The notes under the pieces were generated by a model, which was not told where the DNA came from, made no database searches, and saw nothing but the letters and a program-made list of their open reading frames with translations. Below, piece after piece: positions 41,557 through 47,668 of a stretch of 47,668 nucleotides of DNA. The DNA is from an uncultured Mediterranea sp. (lineage in GTDB: Bacteria; Bacteroidota; Bacteroidia; Bacteroidales; Bacteroidaceae), in contig CALZEQ010000026.1 of NCBI GenBank assembly GCA_945641355.1, positions 1 to 47,668 of the forward strand, read 5' to 3'. Positions within the stretch are counted from its first letter, which is position 1, and the number at the start of each line of letters is the position of its first letter. Made by a program: the position numbers and the translations under genes.

Positions 41557-42035
41557 CGTCCTTCGTATGGGTTCCACATCTCTTCCTTCCCTGCAGCCAG
41601 TGCCTGCTCCAGTTCCGCACTCAACTCTTCGGGCGATATCAGCGGCTGTTCCAGACGCTCTTTCGCCCATATCTCTATCGTGTCATCCATCCCCACAAAA
41701 CGCACTTCGCTGACCAGAGAGGCATCCTGCATACATCGCCGGGGCAACAGGATGCGCCCGTTGCCATCGGGCACCACCACCTCTGCTTCGCACACGAACT
41801 GACGGAAGATGGCCTGCTGACGGGCATTCCATCGGCTCAGTCTGCTACGCAGCTGTTGTTGCGTGGTCAGCCACACACGTTCGGGATAAAGTACCAGGCA
41901 TGTTTGGAATACGTCCTTGCGCAACACTAGACGCTCCTCACCCACCGCCTGCAACTGCTTGCGAAAGGTGGCAGGGATGAATACACGCCCTTTGGCGTCT
42001 ATCTTGGCCTCGATATTTCCCAAAAACTGTATCAT
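41553..42035 (-). CDS. mraZ: Transcriptional regulator MraZ
   Basis: First gene of the dcw cluster; a DNA-binding protein made of two AbrB-like halves that controls its own operon in other bacteria. 160 residues: MIQFLGNIEAKIDAKGRVFIPATFR (first half) and AEVVVPDGNGRILLPRRC (second half), each with the DxxGR-(V/I)-x-(I/L)-P signature. Two TGGGG boxes, matching known MraZ binding sites, lie 45-60 bp upstream of the start. Length is within the family range. Confidence 0.95.
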   Translation of the reverse strand: MIQFLGNIEAKIDAKGRVFIPATFRKQLQAVGEERLVLRKDVFQTCLVLYPERVWLTTQQQLRSRLSRWNARQQAIFRQFVCEAEVVVPDGNGRILLPRRCMQDASLVSEVRFVGMDDTIEIWAKERLEQPLISPEELSAELEQALAAGKEEMWNPYEGR

Positions 42036-42064
42036 ACAAACTACCTTAGTATATTAAGAGAGCG

Positions 42065-42097
42065 TAAAAGTACACATTTCCCCACAATTCCCCACAA
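42065..42097 (-). promoter_or_regulatory. dcw promoter with two MraZ boxes
   Basis: On the minus strand TGGGG occurs twice (42090-42094 and 42080-42084), spaced by 5 bp (period 10), as in described MraZ operators. Downstream is TACTTTTA (42065-42072), one base off the -7 consensus, and upstream TTG (42095-42097). The boxes fill the spacer, so MraZ bound there would block transcription. Confidence 0.65.
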
Positions 42098-42330
42098 TTT
42101 TTTTGCAAAAACTTTCACAGAAGTTTTCAACACGCTGTTGAAAGCTTATCCGTTTGATAATGAACAACGTGACGAGAACGCCTTCTGGTGGGGAAATGGG
42201 GATGAAAGAGTCCCTCCTCCTCCGACCTGCAGAGAGAGCCCCGAAAGCGTACAAAGCTCACAAAAAATGTTAATGGGAAACCGAAAGGAGATAATTTGTC
42301 ATCCATTAGAATCAGTTTTCTGACATTTTC

Positions 42331-42362
42331 TTGCGATTAATTAAAAAGATGCGTTAATTTTG
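42331..42362 (+). promoter_or_regulatory. Promoter of glsA-glsB
   Basis: TTG (42331-42333), a 21-bp spacer and TAATTTTG (42355-42362), full -7 match. The start would be near 42370. A GGAG ribosome site (42385-42388) precedes the glsA ATG. Confidence 0.7.
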
Positions 42363-42391
42363 CGCATTCATTTCATCATTAAAAGGAGAAA

Positions 42392-43210
42392 ATGGCAGAC
42401 GACGCATTGTTTCTGATTGATATTGATAGAATACTTCGGGAAAAAGCTCCGAAGCAATACAAGTATATCCCTCGGTTTGTCATCTCTTACTTGAAAAGAA
42501 TCGTACATCAGGAAGAACTGAACGTCTTCCTGCGCGAATCGAAAGACAAGGTAGGGGTAGACTTTCTGAAAGCCTGTGTGGAGTTTCTGGATGCAAAACT
42601 GGTCATCAAAGGGGAGGAGAACCTGCCCAAGGAGGGACTTTATACCTTTGTATCGAATCACCCATTAGGCGGACAAGACGGAGTGGCCTTGGGATACATT
42701 TTAGGCAGCTTCTACCAAGGGAAGGTAAAATACCTGGTCAATGACCTGCTGATGAACCTACACGGACTGGCTCCCCTCTGCATCCCCATCAACAAGACCG
42801 GAAAACAATCGCGCGACTTTCCCCGCCTCGTAGAGGCCGGATTCAAATCAGACGACCAGCTCATCATGTTTCCGGCAGGGCTCTGCTCACGCCGGCAGAA
42901 CGGTGTCATCCGCGACCTGGAATGGAAAAAGACCTTCATCGTGAAAAGCGTAGAGAGCCGGCGCGATGTCGTACCCATCCACTTCGAAGGACACAACTCC
43001 GACTTTTTCTACAACCTGGCCAATCTGTGCAAGACATTGGGAATCAAGTTCAACATTGCCATGCTTTACCTGGCCGACGAGATGCTGAAGAACCGGCACA
43101 AGACCTTTACCGTCACCATCGGAAAACCCATTCCATGGCAGACGTTCGACCGCTCAAAATCACCCCAACAATGGGCACAATACGTACAGGACATCGTGTA
43201 CAAACTGTAA
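42392..43210 (+). CDS. glsA: PlsC-like O-acyltransferase of glycine lipid synthesis (GlsA type)
   Basis: 272 residues, soluble or peripheral. The acyltransferase core has YTFVSNHPLGGQDGVALG with an H-x5-D spacing (NHPLGGQD), FPAGLCSRR (phosphate-binding equivalent) and VVPIHFEGHNS. In B. thetaiotaomicron the neighbouring pair glsA/glsB makes glycine lipids: GlsB N-acylates glycine, and GlsA adds a second acyl chain to the 3-hydroxyl. The order glsA-glsB, their shared strand and the location next to mraZ agree with that. A GGAG site 4 bp upstream supports the start. Could also act on lysophospholipids. Confidence 0.82.
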   Translation: MADDALFLIDIDRILREKAPKQYKYIPRFVISYLKRIVHQEELNVFLRESKDKVGVDFLKACVEFLDAKLVIKGEENLPKEGLYTFVSNHPLGGQDGVALGYILGSFYQGKVKYLVNDLLMNLHGLAPLCIPINKTGKQSRDFPRLVEAGFKSDDQLIMFPAGLCSRRQNGVIRDLEWKKTFIVKSVESRRDVVPIHFEGHNSDFFYNLANLCKTLGIKFNIAMLYLADEMLKNRHKTFTVTIGKPIPWQTFDRSKSPQQWAQYVQDIVYKL

Positions 43211-43235
43211 TAAGAACAAGAAAAAAAAGAAACGA

Positions 43236-44240
43236 ATGAAAACAACTGATATGGAAGAAATTATCGCACCGGTAAGCAAAGAACTGCTCAAGTCTGAACT
43301 GACCGAAGAGAAGCGTCTGCGCATGACTAACAGAAGCCATAACCAGATTTACATCATCACGGCACAAGATTCACCGAACACGATGAAAGAGATTGGCCGT
43401 CTGCGCGAAATCGCTTTCCGTGCAGCTGGAGGAGGAACCGGCAAATCCATGGACATAGACGAATATGACGTGATGGACAACCCCTACAAGCAACTGATTG
43501 TATGGAATCCGGAAGCGGAAGAGATACTGGGAGGTTACCGCTATATATTGGGTACAGATGTACGTTTCGACGAACACGGCGCTCCCATTCTGGCCACCGC
43601 CCACATGTTCAACTTCTCCGAACGCTTCCTGAAAGAGTTCCTGCCTACCACCATTGAGTTGGGACGTTCGTTCGTCACACTCGAATACCAGTCGACCCGC
43701 ACCGACAGCAAAGGACTTTTTGCACTGGACAACCTGTGGGACGGCTTGGGAGCACTGACCGTCGTGATGCCCAATGTCAAGTACTTCTTCGGCAAGGTCA
43801 CCATGTATCCCAGCTACCACCGGCAGGGACGCGACATGATTCTTTACTTCCTGCACAAGCACTTCGGCGACAAAGACGGCCTGATTACCCCCATGAAGCC
43901 TTTGCTGCTGGAATCGGACGAGAAGGAGCTGGCAGCCCTCTTCTGCAAAGAGACCTTCAAGGAGGACTACAAGATTCTCAACGGCCAGATCCGTAAGCTG
44001 GGCTACAACATCCCGCCGCTGGTCAACGCCTATATGAGCCTGAGTCCGACGATGCGCATGTTCGGCACCGCCATCAACTACGGATTCGGTGACGTAGAGG
44101 AGACGGGCATCCTGATTGCCGTTGACGAGATTCTGGCAGAGAAGCGTATGCGCCACATCCAATCGTTTATCGAGAATGAGCCCGAAGCCTGCAAGTTTAC
44201 CTCGGGAGTCAACAAGATTTTCTTCCCGATAGAAAAATAG
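43236..44240 (+). CDS. glsB: N-acyltransferase of glycine lipid synthesis (GlsB type, hemolysin-like GNAT)
   Basis: 334 residues. GNAT-like core: IGRLREIAFRAAGGGTGKSMDIDEYDVMDNPYKQLIVW (about 49-86), GGYRYILG, ATAHMFNFSERF and TTIELGRSFVTLEYQ; the ELGRSFV motif is typical of the putative-hemolysin/OlsB acyltransferases that use acyl-ACP. It probably makes N-acyl-3-hydroxyglycine (commendamide-like) as the first step of glycine lipids. 25 bp after glsA, same transcript. It ends 21 bp from the convergent rnhA. Confidence 0.85.
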   Translation: MKTTDMEEIIAPVSKELLKSELTEEKRLRMTNRSHNQIYIITAQDSPNTMKEIGRLREIAFRAAGGGTGKSMDIDEYDVMDNPYKQLIVWNPEAEEILGGYRYILGTDVRFDEHGAPILATAHMFNFSERFLKEFLPTTIELGRSFVTLEYQSTRTDSKGLFALDNLWDGLGALTVVMPNVKYFFGKVTMYPSYHRQGRDMILYFLHKHFGDKDGLITPMKPLLLESDEKELAALFCKETFKEDYKILNGQIRKLGYNIPPLVNAYMSLSPTMRMFGTAINYGFGDVEETGILIAVDEILAEKRMRHIQSFIENEPEACKFTSGVNKIFFPIEK

Positions 44241-44261
44241 AAGCGACGTTTTTGCTGAGGT

Positions 44262-44900
44262 CTATTTCCGTCCGAAGTCGGCGGGAATCTCACCCCACCG
44301 CTCCGTCTCCCACTTCAAGATGGGGGTCGTGTAACGGTTGCTTTGCAGCCACCGTTCGGCACGTTCTATCAGCTGGAAGAGCGGCTCGCTACGAGCATCG
44401 CGCGGCAGTTTGGTCTTGCACTTCTTCTGCTTCACCCAGCTGATGGCATTGCGGCTGTCGCTGTAGAGCGGCATATCGAACCCCTTCTGCTTCAGCAAGG
44501 CAAGACCGTGGACAAGGGCCAGGAACTCACCTATATTGTTGGTGCCGTACATCGGGCCGAAATGAAACACCTGCTGTCTGCTGCCTACATGCACACCTCT
44601 GTACTCCATCTGACCCGGATTGCCGCTGCACGCCGCGTCAACGGCCAGACTGTTGGCAATGACTTCCGCAGGCAACGGCGCATCGGCACTTCGCTGACGG
44701 CCGGAGGATGCATCCACCTGCCTGGCCTTCAGATAGGCATCGGGCGAGGATGCCAATGCCCGCTCGGCCTCGTCACGTGTTTCAAACGACTTGAATTTCG
44801 CCCCTTCGTAACCCTTGACCTGCAACTGGCAATCCGTCCACGACGTGTAAATGCCGGGATTCACACCCGCCCAAACCACATAAAATTTCTCTTTCTTCAT
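44262..44900 (-). CDS. rnhA: Ribonuclease H with N-terminal viroplasmin-like domain
   Basis: 212 residues. The first 50 residues (KFYVVWAGVNPGIYTSWTDCQLQVKGYEGAKFKSF) form the caulimovirus VI/RNase H1 hybrid-binding domain; an RNase HI domain follows with acidic residues Asp88 (LAVDAACSGNPG), Glu125 (TNNIGEF) and Asp148 (LYSDSRNA). It removes RNA from RNA-DNA hybrids. The start at 44912 would be TTG and lies in the promoter; the ATG at 44900 is used. Divergent from aroK, convergent with glsB. Confidence 0.93.
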   Translation of the reverse strand: MKKEKFYVVWAGVNPGIYTSWTDCQLQVKGYEGAKFKSFETRDEAERALASSPDAYLKARQVDASSGRQRSADAPLPAEVIANSLAVDAACSGNPGQMEYRGVHVGSRQQVFHFGPMYGTNNIGEFLALVHGLALLKQKGFDMPLYSDSRNAISWVKQKKCKTKLPRDARSEPLFQLIERAERWLQSNRYTTPILKWETERWGEIPADFGRK

Positions 44901-44909
44901 AACAGGGGA

Positions 44910-44961
44910 CAAACTTACAGATAAAAATCGATTCAGGAATCAGAATTTATCCGTAAGTTTG
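44910..44961. promoter_or_regulatory. Mirror-symmetric divergent promoters of rnhA and aroK
   Basis: TAAGTTTG occurs on the minus strand (44910-44917, toward rnhA) and on the plus strand (44954-44961, toward aroK), both perfect -7 elements. They sit at the ends of an inverted repeat, AAACTTACAGATAAA and TTTATCCGTAAGTTT, with one mismatch. GATTC-AG-GAATC lies in the centre. Confidence 0.65.
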
Positions 44962-44996
44962 CAATTAGGAACGAACTTACAAAAATATACCTTACA

Positions 44997-45524
44997 ATGA
45001 CACGGATTTTCCTGACCGGCTACATGGGTGCCGGCAAAACAACCTTGGGAAAAGCATTCGCCCGCGAACTGCACCTGACCTTTATCGACCTGGACTGGTA
45101 CATCGAAGAACGTTTTCACCAGACCATCTCCCAACTGTTTGCCGAACGAGGCGAAGAGGGGTTCCGCCAACTGGAGCGGAACATGCTGCACGAAGCCGGC
45201 GAATTTGAAGATGTGGTCATCTCAACGGGCGGAGGCACCCCCTGCTTCTTCGACAACATGGAGTATATGAACAACCAGGGAAGCACCGTCTTTCTGGAGG
45301 TGGCGCCCGACGTCCTCTTCCGCCGCCTGCGCGTAGCCACACAGCAACGCCCTATCCTGCGGGGGAAAAGCGACGACGAGCTGCGCAGCTTCATCGGCGA
45401 GGCACTGGCCAAACGCCTGCCCTACTACACACAGGCACGCTACCGGTTCAACGGCAGCCGGCTGGAAGACCGCAAACAGATAGCCGCTTCGGTGACCCAA
45501 CTGAGGCAACTATTGCGGCTATAG
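44997..45524 (+). CDS. aroK: Shikimate kinase
   Basis: Phosphorylates shikimate in aromatic amino acid synthesis. 175 residues: Walker A GYMGAGKTT (8-16), FIDLDWYIEERF (shikimate-binding Asp), FRQLERNML and VISTGGGTPCF (the GGG block), RPILRGKSDDE. Length is normal. Single gene transcribed divergently from rnhA. Confidence 0.96.
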   Translation: MTRIFLTGYMGAGKTTLGKAFARELHLTFIDLDWYIEERFHQTISQLFAERGEEGFRQLERNMLHEAGEFEDVVISTGGGTPCFFDNMEYMNNQGSTVFLEVAPDVLFRRLRVATQQRPILRGKSDDELRSFIGEALAKRLPYYTQARYRFNGSRLEDRKQIAASVTQLRQLLRL

Positions 45525-45570
45525 TCTCTCTTTCTCTTCTAAAAACAGCGGATTATTAAATAATTATATG

Positions 45571-45578
45571 TATTTTTG
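45571..45578 (+). promoter_or_regulatory. -7 promoter element of speA
   Basis: TATTTTTG is a full -7 match, leaving an approximately 90-nt leader before the speA ATG at 45676. No clear -33 element was found. The leader shows no strong hairpin I can defend. Confidence 0.5.
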
Positions 45579-45675
45579 TCCGCCTGATGAAGCACATGTC
45601 CATACGGATAGGCCGGCTGGCATCGAGAATGTATAACAAACAACTTAATTATTCATAAAAAGAACAAGACAACTG

Positions 45676-47568
45676 ATGAGAAAATGGCGTATTGAAGACT
45701 CCGAAGAGCTGTACAACATTACCGGTTGGGGCACTTCGTACTTTGGTATCAACGAGAAAGGACATGTCGTAGTGACTCCCCGCAAAGACGGTGTAGCCGT
45801 TGACTTGAAAGAATTGGTCGACGAACTGCAACTGCGCGATGTAACGGCCCCCATGCTGGTGCGTTTCCCCGACATCCTGGACAACCGCATCGAGAAAGTA
45901 TCCTGCTGTTTCAAACGGGCAGCCGATGAATATGGCTATCGGGGAGAGAACTTCATCATCTACCCCATCAAAGTGAACCAGATGCGTCCTGTGGTGGAAG
46001 AGATGATCACACACGGCAAGAAGTTCAACCTGGGTCTGGAAGCCGGTTCCAAACCCGAACTTCACGCCGTCATCGGAGTGAATACCGATTCCGACTCATT
46101 GGTCGTTTGCAACGGCTATAAGGACGAGAGCTTCATCGAACTGGCCTTGCTGGCCCAGAAGATGGGCAAGCAGATATTTCTGGTCGTAGAGAAGCTGAAC
46201 GAGCTGAATCTCATCGCCAAGATGGCCAAACAGCTGAAGGTGAAGCCCAACATCGGCATCCGCATCAAGCTGGCCTCCAGCGGCAGCGGCAAGTGGGAGG
46301 AGAGCGGCGGCGACGCCAGCAAGTTCGGCCTTACCTCCAGCGAACTGCTGGAAGCTCTCGACTTTCTGGAGAAGAGAGACATGAAGGAGTGCCTGAAGCT
46401 GATCCACTTCCACATCGGCAGTCAGATTACTAAGATACGCCGCATCAAGAACGCCTTGCGCGAAGCATCGCAATTCTTCGTGCAACTGAACAAGATGGGG
46501 TTCAACATCCAGTTTGTTGACACAGGCGGAGGCATGGGCGTTGACTACGACGGCACCCGTTCGAGCAACAGCGAAAGCTCTGTCAACTACTCCATCCAAG
46601 AGTATGTCAACGACGTGGTATCTACCTTTGTGGATGCAGCCGACAAGCACGGATTCTCCCATCCCAACATCATCACCGAGACCGGCCGCAGCCTGACGGC
46701 CCACCACTCTGTACTCATTTTCGAAGTGCTGGAGACGGCCTCCCTGCCCACTATGGACGATGACTGGGAGCCGGGCGAAGACGCACACGAGCTGGTGAAG
46801 GAACTCTACTCCATCTGGGACAACCTGAACCAGCGCAGCATGCTGGAGCCGTGGCACGATGCCCAGCAGATACGCGAGGAGGCACTCGACCTCTTCAGCC
46901 ATGGCATTGTAGACCTCAACACCCGCGCACAGATAGAAAAGCTCTATTGGAGCATCTGCCGCGAAATCAATGCCATCGCCAGCAACATGAAGCATTGCCC
47001 CGAAGAGTTCCGGAAGCTGAGCAAGCTGCTGGCCGACAAATATTTCTGCAACTTCTCCCTGTTCCAGTCGCTGCCCGACTCGTGGGCCATCGACCAGATG
47101 TTCCCCATCATGCCTATCCAGCGGCTTGACGAGAAGCCCGACCGCGAAGCCACCCTGCAGGACATGACCTGCGACTCGGACGGCAAGATAGCCAACTTCG
47201 TCAGCTCGCGCTCCGATGCCACCACCCTGCCCCTCCACTCGCTGCGCGACAAGGAGCACTACTACCTGGCCGTCTTCCTGGTAGGTGCCTACCAAGAGAT
47301 TCTGGGCGATATGCACAACCTCTTCGGCGACACCAATGCCGTACACGTATCGGTCAACTCCAAGGGCTACACCATCGACCAGCAGATTGACGGCGAGACG
47401 GTGGCCGAGGTGCTCGACTACGTGCAGTACAACCCCAAGAAGCTGGTCCGCAAGCTGGAGACGTGGGTATCGCAATCGGTCAAGGAGGGACGCATCACGC
47501 TGGAAGAGGGCAAGGAGTTCCTCTCCAACTACCGTTCGGGTCTGTATGGCTACACCTACCTGGAGTAA
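45676..47568 (+). CDS. speA: Biosynthetic arginine decarboxylase
   Basis: Turns arginine into agmatine, first step to putrescine and spermidine by the agmatine route; PLP-dependent, alanine-racemase-like fold. 630 residues: IIYPIKVNQ with the PLP lysine at residue 99, GLEAGSKPEL, NGYKDESFIELALL, IHFHIGSQI, DTGGGMGVDYDGT and ITETGRSLTAHH; the C-terminal barrel has AVFLVGAYQEILGDMHNLFGD. Length is normal for the family. Single gene; it uses the arginine made through argF' and argH. Confidence 0.95.
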   Translation: MRKWRIEDSEELYNITGWGTSYFGINEKGHVVVTPRKDGVAVDLKELVDELQLRDVTAPMLVRFPDILDNRIEKVSCCFKRAADEYGYRGENFIIYPIKVNQMRPVVEEMITHGKKFNLGLEAGSKPELHAVIGVNTDSDSLVVCNGYKDESFIELALLAQKMGKQIFLVVEKLNELNLIAKMAKQLKVKPNIGIRIKLASSGSGKWEESGGDASKFGLTSSELLEALDFLEKRDMKECLKLIHFHIGSQITKIRRIKNALREASQFFVQLNKMGFNIQFVDTGGGMGVDYDGTRSSNSESSVNYSIQEYVNDVVSTFVDAADKHGFSHPNIITETGRSLTAHHSVLIFEVLETASLPTMDDDWEPGEDAHELVKELYSIWDNLNQRSMLEPWHDAQQIREEALDLFSHGIVDLNTRAQIEKLYWSICREINAIASNMKHCPEEFRKLSKLLADKYFCNFSLFQSLPDSWAIDQMFPIMPIQRLDEKPDREATLQDMTCDSDGKIANFVSSRSDATTLPLHSLRDKEHYYLAVFLVGAYQEILGDMHNLFGDTNAVHVSVNSKGYTIDQQIDGETVAEVLDYVQYNPKKLVRKLETWVSQSVKEGRITLEEGKEFLSNYRSGLYGYTYLE

Positions 47569-47596
47569 CAAGCGCGTCGAATGACCCACACAAATA

Positions 47597-47649
47597 CTTT
47601 AAAACTGTCCGGCATGAAGTTTTAAACTTTCATGCCGGAAGTTTTAAAG
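47597..47649. terminator. Nested palindrome after speA, terminator or repeat
   Basis: Outer arms CTTTAAAACT (47597-47606) and AGTTTTAAAG (47640-47649) enclose CCGGCATGAA (47609-47618) and TTCATGCCGG (47629-47638); both pairs are perfect. The 10-base loop GTTTTAAACT repeats the outer-arm motif. It begins 28 bp after the speA stop. Confidence 0.65.
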
Positions 47650-47668
47650 AAACGAGCGAGAACTCTTA

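Larger units (their letters stand above)
42036..42391. other. 356-bp divergent intergenic region between mraZ and glsA
   Basis: No gene is supported here. Going right from mraZ it contains the -7-like element and the TGGGG box pair of the dcw promoter (42065-42097), a plus-strand TGGGG-AAA-TGGGG (42189-42201) and the glsA promoter (42331-42362). The remainder shows nothing clear. Confidence 0.7.

Noticed and set aside
45579..45675. Riboswitch in the speA leader
   Set aside because: About 90 nt of leader, but no conserved riboswitch core or strong nested stems could be recognised.
46096..47589. 497-codon minus-strand open frame opposite speA
   Set aside because: Shadow of speA; no known fold or start signals.

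Overview
The window is an ordinary chromosomal stretch of a Gram-negative Bacteroidales bacterium, most likely a Bacteroidaceae member (Bacteroides/Phocaeicola type). The evidence is: promoters of the TTTG-N20-TAnnTTTG type; an ArgF'-type succinylornithine carbamoyltransferase instead of the usual ArgF; a DUF6242 and a NigD-like lipoprotein; the GlsA/GlsB glycine-lipid acyltransferase pair; BamA followed by two Skp/OmpH chaperones; and a dcw cluster with a MurE carrying the meso-DAP motif DNPR. I see no phage, plasmid, insertion sequence, CRISPR or defence locus.

Layout. 1-5225: a partial tRNA-Gly with its promoter, then a leftward group (prmC, recX, pyrE, a SRPBCC protein, argH) and a divergent ribD. 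5359-11326: a rightward envelope-biogenesis run (DUF6242 lipoprotein, uppS, bamA, two ompH/skp genes) closed by a strong terminator. 11479-15794: murI, a DUF2007 protein, proB, proA and a secreted NodB-type deacetylase. 15795-16064: a hairpin and a 4 x 22-bp degenerate tandem repeat, followed by a SWIM-SNF2 helicase gene and argF', which meets a rhodanese lipoprotein gene tail to tail. 20069-42035: a long, almost unbroken leftward block. Read in the direction of transcription it is mraZ-rsmH-ftsL-ftsI-murE-mraY-murD-ftsW-murG-murC-ftsQ-ftsA-ftsZ, then a GatB/YqeY protein, an XRE-cupin regulator, a PASTA protein, rluD, ddl, an acyltransferase and a NigD-like lipoprotein. 42392-47568: rightward glsA and glsB, leftward rnhA, then divergent aroK and speA.

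How the genes fit together. uppS supplies the lipid carrier, murI supplies D-Glu and ddl supplies D-Ala-D-Ala. These feed the murE/D/C, mraY and murG steps of lipid II synthesis, which FtsW and FtsI use at the FtsZ/FtsA/FtsQ/FtsL division site. BamA and the OmpH proteins build the outer membrane, and GlsA/GlsB make glycine lipids for it. argF', argH, proA/proB and speA cover arginine, proline and polyamine metabolism.

The least ordinary content is not a new gene system but small non-coding repeats. A REP/REPIN-like palindrome family (GTAGGGGCGG type) occurs at seven sites, six of them inside the leftward block. Two copies supply the stop codon of a gene. Two larger copies flank murD as direct repeats, yet their hairpin cores are exact reverse complements of each other. 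Other points are Ser at the substrate-specificity position of ArgF', a Tyr/Asn-rich loop in the BamA barrel, an Arg/Glu-rich linker in FtsA, and a pair of MraZ boxes at the dcw promoter. All calls come from reading the sequence; no database search was run.
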